From assembly GCA_025355105.1 (NCBI GenBank), contig JANYAE010000036.1, positions 1-53,596 of the forward strand: DNA of 53,596 nt, read 5' to 3'. Position numbers and translations under genes: made by a program. The notes under the pieces were generated by a model. The model had not been told where the DNA came from and searched no databases. It saw only the letters and a program-made list of their open reading frames with translations. This document shows positions 15,836-24,016 of this stretch, one piece after another; position 1 is the stretch's first letter, and every line of letters starts with the position of its first letter. Source of the stretch: Pseudomonadota bacterium. GTDB lineage: Bacteria; Pseudomonadota; Gammaproteobacteria; Steroidobacterales; Steroidobacteraceae.

Positions 15836-18361
15836 ATGTCCGATCACGCCAACGACCGCCGAGCCGGCGCCGAAGCTTGCCCGAACTGCGGGCGGGTGGG
15901 CGCCCGGCTCGCCTCCGGTCCGTGTCCGCGCTGCGTGCTCGCGCTCGGCCTGAGCGACACCGACTGCGCCGATCCTATGACAGCGGAGGCGCCCCAATTC
16001 GACGGCTGGCAGCGGCTCCGCGGCAGCCGTGTCGGCCGATACGAACTGCTGGAGGAGATCGCGCGCGGCGGGATGGGCATCGTCTACCGCGCGCGGCAGC
16101 TGCAGCCCGTGCGGGTCGTCGCGCTCAAGATGATGCTCCCTTACCTCTCGTCGTCCGACGGGCTGCGGCGCCGGTTCCAGATCGAGTCGGACGCGATTGC
16201 GGGGCTCGACCATGCGGGGATCCTGCCGGTCTACGAGGTCGGCGAAACGGGCGGCATCCCGTGGTTCAGCATGAAGTTTGCCGAGGGCGGCAGCCTCGCC
16301 ACGCGTCTTCAGGACCTTCACGGCGACTGGCGCAGGATCGCGACGATTGTCGCGACGATCGCGGCTGCCGTGCAGCACGCGCACGAGCGCGGCGTGCTGC
16401 ACCGCGATCTCAAGCCCGGCAACATCCTGTTCGATGCGCGCGACGAGCCGATGATCGCGGACTTCGGCCTCGCCAAGTACCGCGCGGTGGACCAGAGCCT
16501 GACGCTACCGACGGCCGTACTCGGGAGTCCCCACTACATCGCGCCGGAGCAGCTGTCGGCGAGCTTCGGTCCCATCGGGCCGGCCACTGACGTCTACAGT
16601 CTCGGCGCGATCCTGTACGAACTCCTGACCGGTCGTCCGCCGATCGGCGCCGAGGACCCGGCCGCCACGATCCGGCTCGTCACGAGCGAGGCGCCGTTGC
16701 CCGCGAAGCGGATCGATCCCGGGATCCCGCGCGGACTCGACGCGATCGCGCGCAAGTGCCTCGAGAAGCGCCCCGAGCGGCGCTATGCGTCGGCGGCTGC
16801 GCTTGCCGACGATCTCGGGCGCTGGCTGGCTGCGCGCGCGGTCCGCGCCGCGGCACCGCAGCGCGATCGCGTCCGCTGGCTCGCCGCCGCGGGCGCCGTG
16901 CTCGCGGCCGGCGCCGCGCTCGGCGTCATCCTGTACGGCGAGCGCGGCCGGGAGACGCTCCCGCTCAGCACCGCGCCTAAGTCGCTGGCGGTGCTGCGAT
17001 TCGTCGACGACAGCGCCGCCGGGGACCAGGCCTATCTCTCCGATGGCCTTTCGACCGAACTTATCGACGTGCTCGGACGCTCCGCTTCGCTGCGCCTATC
17101 GGCCCGCGAAGCGGCGTTCCGTCTTGGGACGACCGCCGATTCGCTGGCGACAGCAGCCCGCTTACTCGGCGTCGAGTATGTCCTCGGCGGCCACACCGAG
17201 CGCCGCGGCGAACGGCTGCGGGTGACTGCGGAATTGCTGCGTGGAGCGGACGGCGCGCGTGTCTGGTCCGCCGCCTACGAGCGGCCGCTCGGCGAGCTCT
17301 TCAACGTGCGCAATCTGATCGCTCGCGACGTTCGCGGCGCGCTGGGCATCGTGGCTACCCCAGCTGACGTGGCCCCCAAGGTCCCGACACGCGACCTCGA
17401 GGCCTACCGGCTCTACATCATCGCGCAAACGTCATTTGCGACCGGCGCTCCATCCGCCGACGTGCGCGATCGGATGATCCGAAGCCTGCGAAAGGCCACC
17501 GAGCTCGATCCCAGCTTCGCGCCAGCGTGGGCGCTGCTATCGACCTGGCTCGCCACCCACGCCGGCTATCACTCGATCGACCCGGCCCAAGGCTACGCCG
17601 AGGCGCGCCGCGCCGCCGAGCGGGCGATCACACTGGACCCGGGAGTCGGCGACGGCTACCGCGCGCTCGCGCAGCTGCATCTGCTCGACGATCGTGACTT
17701 GGACGCTGCCAAAGTCGCCATCGCGAAGGCGTTGGCGCTGCAACCTGACGATCCGTGGACGCTGCGTGTCGCCGCGCATCTTGAATCGATGCTCGGTCAC
17801 CGTGATGCGGCGATCCGCTACGGCGAGCGGAGCGTGGCTCGTGACCCGCTCGACCCGTACGCGGCGTTCAATCTCGGAGGCTGGTACATGCTGGCCGGGC
17901 GGGACGCCGAGGCCATCGTCGAGTTCCGCCGCGCGCTGCAACTCAACCCCGGCCTGTCGCTGGTGCACCGCGTCATCGGCGAGATCCATCTCTCCGCCGG
18001 TCAGGCGGCGGCCGCGCTCGACGAGTTCGAGCGGCTCGACGGGCCCGACCGGCCCTGGGGACGCGCGCTCGTGTACGCGGCGCAAGGCCGTCGGCGGGAG
18101 TCGGATGCCGCGCTCGCCCAAATGCAGCGCCGTTTCGAGGTAGACCAGGGCGCGTGGGCCTACGACATCGCGTCGATCTATGCATACCGCGGGGAGGCGA
18201 CGCAGGCGATGGCCTGGCTCGAGCGCGCGTCTGCGCGGCACGAAGCGATCGTCGCGGACACGAACGTCGACCGCTTCTTTCGCCCGATCGCCAATGATCC
18301 AAGATTCCTCGAGTTCCTGAAGCGCCTGCAGCTGCAGCCGGCCGCACCGGTGGCGAACTGA
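15836..18361 (+). CDS. Membrane Ser/Thr protein kinase with zinc ribbon, TolB-like and TPR sensor tail
   Basis: 841 residues, ATG at 15836. In order: an N-terminal zinc ribbon ('CPNCG' ... 'CPRC', residues 15-36); a Hanks-type kinase at about 64-330 with glycine loop 'EEIARGGMGIVYRA', Lys in 'VVALKMM', catalytic 'VLHRDLKPGN' and 'IADFGLAKY'; one membrane segment near 346-366; a TolB/adenylate-cyclase-N-like domain at about 380-500 ('SLAVLRFVDDSA', 'YVLGGHTERRGERL', 'VWSAAYERPL'); and TPR repeats from about 515 to the end. The kinase should face the cytoplasm and the TPR tail the periplasm. It is co-transcribed with the sigma factor and may activate it by phosphorylation, as reported for other sigma/kinase pairs; here that is inference. 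Confidence 0.93.
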   Translation: MSDHANDRRAGAEACPNCGRVGARLASGPCPRCVLALGLSDTDCADPMTAEAPQFDGWQRLRGSRVGRYELLEEIARGGMGIVYRARQLQPVRVVALKMMLPYLSSSDGLRRRFQIESDAIAGLDHAGILPVYEVGETGGIPWFSMKFAEGGSLATRLQDLHGDWRRIATIVATIAAAVQHAHERGVLHRDLKPGNILFDARDEPMIADFGLAKYRAVDQSLTLPTAVLGSPHYIAPEQLSASFGPIGPATDVYSLGAILYELLTGRPPIGAEDPAATIRLVTSEAPLPAKRIDPGIPRGLDAIARKCLEKRPERRYASAAALADDLGRWLAARAVRAAAPQRDRVRWLAAAGAVLAAGAALGVILYGERGRETLPLSTAPKSLAVLRFVDDSAAGDQAYLSDGLSTELIDVLGRSASLRLSAREAAFRLGTTADSLATAARLLGVEYVLGGHTERRGERLRVTAELLRGADGARVWSAAYERPLGELFNVRNLIARDVRGALGIVATPADVAPKVPTRDLEAYRLYIIAQTSFATGAPSADVRDRMIRSLRKATELDPSFAPAWALLSTWLATHAGYHSIDPAQGYAEARRAAERAITLDPGVGDGYRALAQLHLLDDRDLDAAKVAIAKALALQPDDPWTLRVAAHLESMLGHRDAAIRYGERSVARDPLDPYAAFNLGGWYMLAGRDAEAIVEFRRALQLNPGLSLVHRVIGEIHLSAGQAAAALDEFERLDGPDRPWGRALVYAAQGRRRESDAALAQMQRRFEVDQGAWAYDIASIYAYRGEATQAMAWLERASARHEAIVADTNVDRFFRPIANDPRFLEFLKRLQLQPAAPVAN

Positions 18362-18619
18362 CCGGCGAAGGTCGCAGGAGCCTGAGTGAGCTTGCCTGAC
18401 GGTCCGATCGGGAGCGCAGATTGTCCCGCGGGAATTCCGCCTCCGGCTCGTCAGGCCACCGAGCCGATGGCGGTTCGGGTTCGCCGCGACCCGTCGCGCG
18501 TTGCGGCGGACCTCCGTATGCGTCCGAAAATCCGCGCCCTAGCAGTTTGGCGCGGAGCCGATGGAATGTGCTCCAGCGAAAGCAGCTGGAGATGAGCAAT
18601 TTCAAGGATCAGGGGGACG
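18362..18619. other. Intergenic region between kinase gene and IS66 remnant
   Basis: 258 bases with no supported gene. It probably contains the left end of the IS66-type element, but I could not identify a terminal inverted repeat. Confidence 0.3.
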
Positions 18620-19000
18620 GTGCGTGCGCAGCGGTCTGCGGAGGTCCGAGCGCAGTGGGCCGCGCATGTGGCTGCATGGCGGGAGCGCGGCGGCCGGCAG
18701 TACGACGACTGCCGGGAGCGCGGACTTGATCCGAGGTACTTCAGCATTTGGAAGGGCCGGCCGCTTCGACTCGTCACCGCTGAAGGTAATGAGCCGCCCA
18801 AGCAGCCGCGGCCGACGTTGGTACCGGTCGTCATGACGCCAATGCCCCCGGATCAGTCGGTCGGCCGGCCGGAAGCGGCCCGCGATGTGGAGTTCGGCCT
18901 CGGCGTCACGCTTCCGAACGGCATCGCGTTGACCTTCCGGCTGCCGTCTGTCCGAGCACAGCCACCGCTGCTCGCCGAGCTGTCGCGACTGTCATGCTAA
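18620..19000 (+). CDS. tnpA: IS66 accessory protein TnpA
   Basis: About 126 residues if it starts at the GTG at 18620. The N-terminal 'RSAEVRAQWAAHVAAWRERG' is the helix-turn-helix-like region typical of the first ORF of IS66 elements, followed by 'CRERGLDPRYFSIWKGR'. The C-terminal 'LPNGIALTFRLP' also fits the family. The stop overlaps the ATG of tnpB (ATGCTAA at 18994-19000), the usual coupling. The protein is non-catalytic and needed with TnpB for transposition. Confidence 0.8.
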   Translation: MRAQRSAEVRAQWAAHVAAWRERGGRQYDDCRERGLDPRYFSIWKGRPLRLVTAEGNEPPKQPRPTLVPVVMTPMPPDQSVGRPEAARDVEFGLGVTLPNGIALTFRLPSVRAQPPLLAELSRLSC

Positions 19001-19347
19001 CGCTGCCGCCCGGCACACGCATCTTCATGGCGACGGCGCCGATCGACATGCGCCGATCGTTCGACCGCCTGCGCGCAGCCGTTGTCGGCATGCTCGAGCA
19101 GAACCCTCTCGCCGGACATCTGTTCTTGTTCCGGGGAAAGCGCGGCGACCGGGTGAAGGCGCTGATCTGGGACCGGAACGGTCCTGCGATCTCGTACAAG
19201 CGACTCGAGAAGGGACGATACAAGTGTCCTGCCGGCGATGCCGCGTCGCTCGAGATCACTGCACAGGAACTGAGCCTGCCTCTCGACGGCATCGACTTCA
19301 CGCGGATACGGCGATTGCCGGTGTTTCATGCGCACGCCGCGCTGTGA
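18994..19347 (+). CDS. tnpB: IS66 Orf2-like accessory protein TnpB
   Basis: 117 residues with all hallmarks of IS66 TnpB: 'PIDMRRSFDRLRAAV', 'LFLFRGKRGDRVKALIWD', 'YKRLEKGRY'. Length matches the family (about 115). The ATG overlaps the end of tnpA by seven bases. It looks intact. Its role is an essential but non-catalytic partner of the TnpC transposase. Confidence 0.93.
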   Translation: MLTLPPGTRIFMATAPIDMRRSFDRLRAAVVGMLEQNPLAGHLFLFRGKRGDRVKALIWDRNGPAISYKRLEKGRYKCPAGDAASLEITAQELSLPLDGIDFTRIRRLPVFHAHAAL

Positions 19348-19365
19348 GTTTGATAAAATGCAGGC

Positions 19366-19728
19366 GTGCAGAACGTCGCGTCGCTCCCGACTCATGTACC
19401 CACGCTGCAAAGCCTCGTACTCGAGCAGCAGCACATGATCGAGACGCTGAAGGTCCAGCTGCAGATGGCGCTGCACCGCCAGTTCGAGCGCCGCAACGAG
19501 TCGGTCGACGTCGACCAGATCGGGTTGTTCGCAGGCGAGCTCGATGAGAGCACAGTGATCCAGCTCGCGATCGCCGGGTCCGAGGATGCCGCCGAGATGA
19601 ATGTCGACCGGGCGGCCGCTTCGGCTGGCACCGCGCCGGCGACGCGCAAGAAGGCGGTCCGGATCCTCAAGGAGCTGCCGCGCGAGATCAAGATCTCAGA
19701 CGGTTACCGTTGTGTCGATGAGCGCTGA
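19366..19728 (+). pseudogene. tnpC: IS66 transposase TnpC, N-terminal fragment
   Basis: 120 codons from a GTG at 19366. The coiled-coil/leucine-zipper start ('LVLEQQHMIETLKVQLQMAL') and 'RQFERRNESVDVDQIGLF' match the N-terminus of IS66 TnpC, and 'RILKELPREIKI' corresponds to the start of the linker before the zinc ribbon. A full TnpC is about 500 residues and has a DDE catalytic triad; here the frame ends and the following DNA does not resume it. Called a truncated remnant. Confidence 0.8.
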
Positions 19729-20275
19729 CCGGATTCGACCAACGGGAACGGCGGGGTCAGTCGGTCGGTGCGCATTCGGTGGTCGTCCGAGGCTCCGACA
19801 ATGACAATGTCTCAGGTTAATTGAACCTCTAGAGGTCTCAAGCTTCTCGATATGCGTTGTTTCCGCGGACGGCTTCCCATCTGAACTCCGTGAGCTCGTC
19901 CTCTCGATCGTGGGTCATGCTCGACAACGTGGCGCGGGCGGGACTGGCGGCCGTCAGTGCTGCGGAATCTCTCGGGACCGGTGACAGCTCGATGAATGCA
20001 GATCTTCGGCAGCGGTGAATTATGTTCACCACACGAGAGGGGCCTTCTCTCCGGCGCGGTCAGCTCGTAACTGATTGCGATTTCGGCAGACTTATGACCC
20101 GATTCAGACACTATACGAGTGGCTTTTAATTTGCGCAGCGTCTAGGGTCGCCATGACACAAAGGGCTTGATCGTCGGACGGACACTGTCGGCGTACACAA
20201 GTTCGCTCGCCAACCATATGTCGAATCGTTGGCTGCAAATCGGCTGTTGGCATGATTCGATCCAGGGGGAATGAC
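19729..20275. other. Gene-poor stretch with a 12-bp palindrome
   Basis: 547 bases after the broken transposase with no supported gene on either strand; the minus-strand ORFs of 64-99 codons show no recognisable motif. ACCTCTAGAGGT at 19825-19836 is a perfect palindrome and may be an operator or a chance site. The 3' part is less GC-rich than its surroundings and should contain the promoter of the collagen-like gene, whose ribosome site (AGGGGGA) lies just before 20276. Confidence 0.4.
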
Positions 20276-21397
20276 ATGCGTTTTTCAGCCTCGCGCGCGT
20301 GTGCGCTTCTTGCCGCACTGCTGCTTGCCGCCGGAGGGACCGCGTCAGCGGCGACCGGCTCATCTTGTTCGAATGCACTTCAGGATCCAACGGACGCTTG
20401 TCTGACAAAGGCGACGGTCGATTCGGTTTCCCGGACCCTGACGATTCTCGGCACGAATCTGGTACCGCTGGTGGGCGGCGTGCCAAGCGTTCGTCTCGGC
20501 ACTGACTGGCTAACCGTAATTTCTGCGTCAAGCGGGCAGATCGTCGCTGGGCTGACCGGCGTCGACGAGGGGCAGCACCAACTGGTGGTTTTCATCGGCG
20601 GCGACCGCTCCAATGCGATCACGGTCAAAGTCGGTGAACTGGCAGGGCCGCCTGGTCCTCCGGGTCCCACCGGTCCTGCCGGCCCCGCCGGGCCCGCCGG
20701 GCCCGTTGGAGCGAGTGGCACGGTTGGAGCTTCCGGTCCTTCGGGACCTTCTGGTCCCGCCGGCCCCACCGGTCCCGCCGGAGCGATGGGCTCAACCGGG
20801 GTTGCCGGTCCTCCGGGACCTGCGGGTCCTATGGGCCAGGTGGGCGCGACCGGCCCCGCGGGCACAATTGGAGCCAATGGTCCGCAAGGAACTCAGGGGC
20901 CGGCAGGCCCGGCGGCGTTCAGCTGCCAAGGGACCCTTGGGCCGGACATGGGACCTGACCCGCTAAACACCGAAGTCGTCGGGACCGTTCCCTATTCCAC
21001 CAGTTTCGTGGACCGCAGCTGGGCGCTCCCGGTGGATGACTCCGGCGAGCACTGGTATCTCGTCGCCTACAACGCGGCTCTGGCCCAGGATGGTTCCCAC
21101 TACTTTTCGCCAGGCGTGATGATAGTCGCCGGCGCACTGGATTACGTTTTCGACGTGTATACGAATTCCATCAACGGGACCCCCGCACTGCGTTGTGAGG
21201 CCGACCCGACGTCGCTGTTCAACTCTGAGCCCGCTGTGGGCCGTAACTTCTGGTGGGGACAGGGCGCTGCTATTCCGCCCGGCCAACCGGCAGCAAAATG
21301 CAACGTGAGCTCCGGTCAGTCGGTATACGTTCGGGTGCGAAAGATAGGGGCGCGTCACGATTGCACGCCGTACACGATTCGCTTTTTCAACTTCTGA
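20276..21397 (+). CDS. Exported collagen-like repeat protein
   Basis: 373 residues from the ATG at 20276, which has an AGGGGGA ribosome site; an upstream in-frame ATG at 20252 lacks one. A signal peptide covers residues 1-25 ('[17 protein letters not shown]'). Residues 35-120 look like an IPT/TIG-type beta-sandwich ('[15 protein letters not shown]', '[14 protein letters not shown]'). Residues 125-212 are about 29 uninterrupted Gly-X-Y triplets rich in proline, able to form a collagen-like triple helix. The C-terminal 160 residues hold four cysteines and a 'VYVRVRKIG' strand near the end, probably a globular trimerisation or binding head. It is likely a secreted or surface fibre. It follows the IS66 remnant in the accessory block, but its codon use is like that of its neighbours. 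Confidence 0.9.
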   Translation: MRFSASRACALLAALLLAAGGTASAATGSSCSNALQDPTDACLTKATVDSVSRTLTILGTNLVPLVGGVPSVRLGTDWLTVISASSGQIVAGLTGVDEGQHQLVVFIGGDRSNAITVKVGELAGPPGPPGPTGPAGPAGPAGPVGASGTVGASGPSGPSGPAGPTGPAGAMGSTGVAGPPGPAGPMGQVGATGPAGTIGANGPQGTQGPAGPAAFSCQGTLGPDMGPDPLNTEVVGTVPYSTSFVDRSWALPVDDSGEHWYLVAYNAALAQDGSHYFSPGVMIVAGALDYVFDVYTNSINGTPALRCEADPTSLFNSEPAVGRNFWWGQGAAIPPGQPAAKCNVSSGQSVYVRVRKIGARHDCTPYTIRFFNF

Positions 21398-21499
21398 ACC
21401 GGGCGCAGAGCGCTTCTCGAGTCCGGGCGCCGCGATGCCGTCTGCGACGGTCGGGCACATTGCCGACGGCTGCATAGTCGCGAGCGGACGCCATAGACC

Positions 21500-22036
21500 G
21501 TGAATGTGAACAACAAGGCCGGTTCCATCATTGCGGCCCTGTTAGTGCTGGTGACCTTCGTCTCGGTTACGGCTTGGCATCGCGCCCGCGAGGCTCTGCA
21601 TGAATCGCGCTCGCAGCTCGTCGTAGGAACGCTCGAGCCGCTCGCGGCGCTCCTGAGAGACAACCAGGCGCTCCTAAAGGAGTTGCAGGCTGCGCCGTCC
21701 GCGGAGAAGGACGCCACCGGGATCCTGGGCTCGTACCTCGCCAAGATTCGCCGTGATGGGGTTGCGAAGCACGCGGACATGAAGCAGCGCCTCGATCAGC
21801 TCGCGGAGAACAACATCGCGGCCGTCACGCTGATCAAAGCGTATACATCGCAGGCCAGGACGCCGGCGTTCACGGCGGAGGCCGATAGGTTTCGTGACTA
21901 TTCCGTCGCCTGGCGGGATCGTTGGAACTCGGTGATGGAACTTTTCATGGCGGGAGGCAATTACCCCGCCTCCGATCTGCCTTTCCCGAAGGACTTTCCG
22001 GCGGCGCTGGACGCGGAGATTGCAGCGGCGAAGTAG
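21500..22036 (+). CDS. Membrane-anchored alpha-helical protein, unknown
   Basis: 178 residues from a GTG at 21500. One membrane segment at about 9-24 ('SIIAALLVLVTFVSVTAW') leaves the rest outside the cytoplasm. The remainder is predicted mostly helical with possible coiled coil ('LLRDNQALLKELQAAPSAEK', 'MKQRLDQLAENNIAAVTLI'), like the ligand-binding four-helix part of chemoreceptors but without a signalling domain. No family recognised. The start is uncertain because there is no strong ribosome site. It is 102 bases downstream of the collagen-like gene and may be co-transcribed. Confidence 0.65.
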   Translation: MNVNNKAGSIIAALLVLVTFVSVTAWHRAREALHESRSQLVVGTLEPLAALLRDNQALLKELQAAPSAEKDATGILGSYLAKIRRDGVAKHADMKQRLDQLAENNIAAVTLIKAYTSQARTPAFTAEADRFRDYSVAWRDRWNSVMELFMAGGNYPASDLPFPKDFPAALDAEIAAAK

Positions 22037-22396
22037 CCTTCCTGAAGCAAGTACTCGCGCTATGCGGCCTACCGTCGATGGAGGACGCACGCGCACGGAC
22101 CTCCACCGGCCGCAGCGTCCGTTGGCCGCGGACCTCGCTGCCGCCGACGACGGCAGGCGCCGCGCAGAACTCTCGCCGATGGGGCTGCCGAACGTGCCGC
22201 GCAAGTTCGTGCGCACGGCGCAGGCGGGACGATCCGACCGAGCCATCATTCGCACCGCGCCCAGCCACGCGCGCGTCTTACGTCTCGGCCGGGTGCGGCG
22301 CGCGCTTGAACAGAACGCCGAGCAATGGAGTCCGGCGCCGCGTGGTCACTGGCGGACCGGGCTGCCGGTGGCGTGCGCAGCCCGCCAACGATCCGC
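22037..22396. other. Gene-poor stretch between two small exported-protein genes
   Basis: 360 bases between convergent genes. ORFs on both strands cover it, but none shows a recognised motif, signal peptide or ribosome site. The stretch may be decayed coding sequence. No terminator is obvious. Confidence 0.3.
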
Positions 22397-22837
22397 CTAG
22401 CCCTCGGTAAAGAGCAGCCGGATATCGTCGTCGGTCTTGAACGTGTTGAGCACCCAGCCATCCTTGCCGCGATAGAAATAGAACACCCAACGCATGGCGT
22501 GCTTTTCAAAGCGATGAATCTGGACGATGCGCAGGACACTCTCCCCGACCGCGTCTTGCCGAATAAACTCGGAGCCAATGCTTTGCCCGAAGCGTTGCGT
22601 CATGGCGGGCTGTTGCATCTTCAACCGGTCGAGCATGACGTCGAACTCGGCGGGCGGAATGATGAGAAACGGCTTGGCTAGCTTTAGGCCGGCCTCCATG
22701 TCACCTGCACTGACTTTGGCCATGATGCGGTCCGTGATCTGCCGTGCTGCGGCAGGATCTTTCAACGTCTCCGCGATTGCGCTTGAGCACATCACGAGCA
22801 GCAGCGCGAGCGCGTAGATTGAGCGGCAAGAGCGCAT
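22397..22837 (-). CDS. Exported DUF-like small protein, unknown
   Basis: 146 residues, ATG at 22837 with GGGGAAG upstream. A signal peptide ends near 'CSSAIA' (residue 22). The mature protein is a compact alpha+beta domain: helices 'RQITDRIMAKVSAGDMEAGL' and 'PAEFDVMLDRLKMQ', then strands 'VLRIVQIHRFEKHAMRWVFY' and 'DGWVLNTFKTDD'. The closing pattern 'YFYRGKDGWVLNTFK' resembles periplasmic DUF-type proteins related to the NTF2/DUF4864 fold; that is a guess from pattern only. It stands alone, converging on the upstream plus-strand gene. Confidence 0.7.
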   Translation of the reverse strand: MRSCRSIYALALLLVMCSSAIAETLKDPAAARQITDRIMAKVSAGDMEAGLKLAKPFLIIPPAEFDVMLDRLKMQQPAMTQRFGQSIGSEFIRQDAVGESVLRIVQIHRFEKHAMRWVFYFYRGKDGWVLNTFKTDDDIRLLFTEG

Positions 22838-22971
22838 TCAACTTCCCCTTGGGGCGTGCGGAACGGAGCCGACGATGCGACGCCAGCATAGCAAGGCGTC
22901 GCGAGCGGTCGCTTCAGTCAGCAGCGCCAATGGGCAGGTGCCGGCATGACTCGCGCGACCCTCGCGGCCGC

Positions 22972-23163
22972 GACGCTGCGCTTCGCAACAGCGGACGGTG
23001 GCGCGCGCAGCCGCTCGAAATCCGCAGTGGCGAGACTCGCTAGATTGCGGTGATGTCTGGCTTCGGCGCGCAGCACGCCTGGCTAGAGGCCCACCGGCCG
23101 CGACCGGCGCCGGGTTCCCGACCGACGACCGACGGCAACGCCGTCCCGTCCACCGCGCGCTGA
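22972..23163 (+). pseudogene. Decayed 3' end of a second copy of the 6041-6610 gene
   Basis: This stretch aligns with the last ~190 bases of the small exported protein gene at 6041-6610: matching blocks include 'gacgctgcgc', 'ctcgaaatccgc' (copy: ctcgagatccgc), 'gcacgcctggct' (copy: gcatgcctggct) and 'caccgcgcgctga' ending at 23163. Several indels break the frame and no upstream part of the gene is visible. It lies directly beside tRNA-Pro, in convergent orientation. Confidence 0.6.
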
Positions 23164-23213
23164 ACGCGCGCGGTGCTGTGGATCTCAGGCTCCAGAAGAA
23201 ATTGGTCGGGGCG
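23131..23213 (+). repeat. Right copy of imperfect direct repeat, overlapping tRNA-Pro 3' end
   Basis: Same-orientation partner of 6578-6658. It covers the decayed gene end, its flank, and the CCA plus 3' acceptor strand of tRNA-Pro. The two copies bracket about 16.5 kb of accessory genes. Confidence 0.6.
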
Positions 23214-23279
23214 ATAGGATTTGAACCTACGACCCCTTGCACCCCATGCAAGTGCGCTACCAGACTGCGCCACGCCCCG
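23203..23279 (-). tRNA. tRNA-Pro(GGG), CCA encoded
   Basis: Reading the minus strand, a 7-bp acceptor stem (CGGGGCG with CGCCCCG), the D-arm 'GCGCAGTCTGGTAGCGC', the anticodon stem CTTGC/GCAAG enclosing the loop ATGGGGT (anticodon GGG), and the T-arm 'GTAGGTTCAAATCCTAT' give a complete cloverleaf with encoded CCA (23203-23205). It follows the merR gene, a position conserved for tRNA-Pro in many beta- and gammaproteobacteria. Confidence 0.97.
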
Positions 23280-23323
23280 ACCGGTGGGATCGCCGCGGGC
23301 CAGCCGCGGCGAGGAGACAGGGG

Positions 23324-23329
23324 ATTCTA
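23324..23329 (-). promoter_or_regulatory. Likely -10 box (TAGAAT) of tRNA-Pro
   Basis: TAGAAT on the minus strand, 44 bases upstream of the mature tRNA 5' end, in otherwise GC-rich DNA between merR and the tRNA. The -35 region is not convincing. Confidence 0.35.
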
Positions 23330-23362
23330 GACGAAGGCCGCGACCGCGGCCATCGCGGCGCC

Positions 23363-23719
23363 TCAGCGGCGCAGCGTCTTCAGCAGATCTTCGAGCTCGC
23401 CGCGCACCTGGCGCACGATCTGCTGGCTCTGCGTCACGTCCTCGCGCGCGTCGTCGCCGGCCAGGCGCTGGCGCGCGCCGCCGATCGTGAAGCCCTGTTC
23501 GTACAGCAGGCTCCTGATCTGGCGGATCACGAGCACGTCCTGGCGCTGGTAGTAGCGACGGTTGCCGCGGCGCTTGACCGGCTTGAGCTGCGGGAACTCC
23601 TGCTCCCAGTAGCGCAGCACGTGCGGCTTCACGCCGCACAGCTCGCTGACCTCGCCGATCGTGAAATAGCGCTTGCCGGGGATCGCCGGCAGCTCGGCGT
23701 TATTGCTTGGTTCCAGCAT
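23363..23719 (-). CDS. MerR-family transcriptional regulator
   Basis: 118 residues, ATG at 23719. The N-terminal winged helix is plain: '[20 protein letters not shown]' followed by '[10 protein letters not shown]' and '[16 protein letters not shown]'. A short helical tail ('[16 protein letters not shown]') can dimerise but carries no ligand-binding cysteines or drug pocket. This small MerR protein regularly follows ihfA in beta- and gammaproteobacteria and its targets are not established. Its start overlaps the end of ihfA by 20 bases, so the two are co-expressed. Confidence 0.93.
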   Translation of the reverse strand: MLEPSNNAELPAIPGKRYFTIGEVSELCGVKPHVLRYWEQEFPQLKPVKRRGNRRYYQRQDVLVIRQIRSLLYEQGFTIGGARQRLAGDDAREDVTQSQQIVRQVRGELEDLLKTLRR

Positions 23720-23999
23720 ACGCCTCGACTCGCGCCTTGAGCTTCTGCCCCGGACGGAAGGTCACGACGCGCCGCGCGCTGATCGGGATCTCCTCGCCGG
23801 TCTTGGGATTGCGGCCGGGACGCTGGTTCTTGTCCCGCAGATCGAAGTTGCCGAAGCCCGAGAGCTTCACCTGCTCGCCCTGCGACAGCGCGGTTCGCAC
23901 CTCTTCGAAGAAGAGATCGACGAGCTCGCGCGCCTCTCGCTTGTTGAGTCCAAGCTGGTCGAAGAGCGCTTCGGCCATTTCCGCCTTGGTAAGTGCCAT
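23700..23999 (-). CDS. ihfA: Integration host factor subunit alpha
   Basis: 99 residues, the exact family length. It shows '[20 protein letters not shown]', '[20 protein letters not shown]' and the DNA-intercalating arm '[18 protein letters not shown]' with its key proline. IHF alpha pairs with IHF beta, bends DNA sharply, and serves recombination, replication and transcription. It sits 17 bases after pheT, as in most gammaproteobacteria. Confidence 0.97.
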   Translation of the reverse strand: MALTKAEMAEALFDQLGLNKREARELVDLFFEEVRTALSQGEQVKLSGFGNFDLRDKNQRPGRNPKTGEEIPISARRVVTFRPGQKLKARVEAYAGTKQ

Positions 24000-24016
24000 C
24001 GGTCGTCGGGCTCTTT

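Larger units (their letters stand above)
18620..19728 (+). mobile_element. Truncated IS66-family insertion sequence
   Basis: Three ORFs in the standard IS66 order: TnpA accessory protein, TnpB ('IS66 Orf2') and the N-terminal part of TnpC. TnpC stops after about 120 residues, missing the zinc-binding and DDE catalytic parts. The element is therefore not capable of autonomous movement. Terminal repeats and target-site duplication were not found. It marks past insertion activity in this accessory block. Confidence 0.85.

Noticed and set aside
19812..20111. Minus-strand ORF after the IS66 remnant as a gene
   Set aside because: No ribosome site, no recognised motif and unusual composition; more likely decayed element DNA.
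20380..20877. A 165-codon minus-strand ORF with Gly-Pro repeats opposite the collagen-like gene
   Set aside because: The reverse complement of Gly-Pro codons is itself Gly/Pro-rich, so this is a mirror of the real repeat; no start signals.
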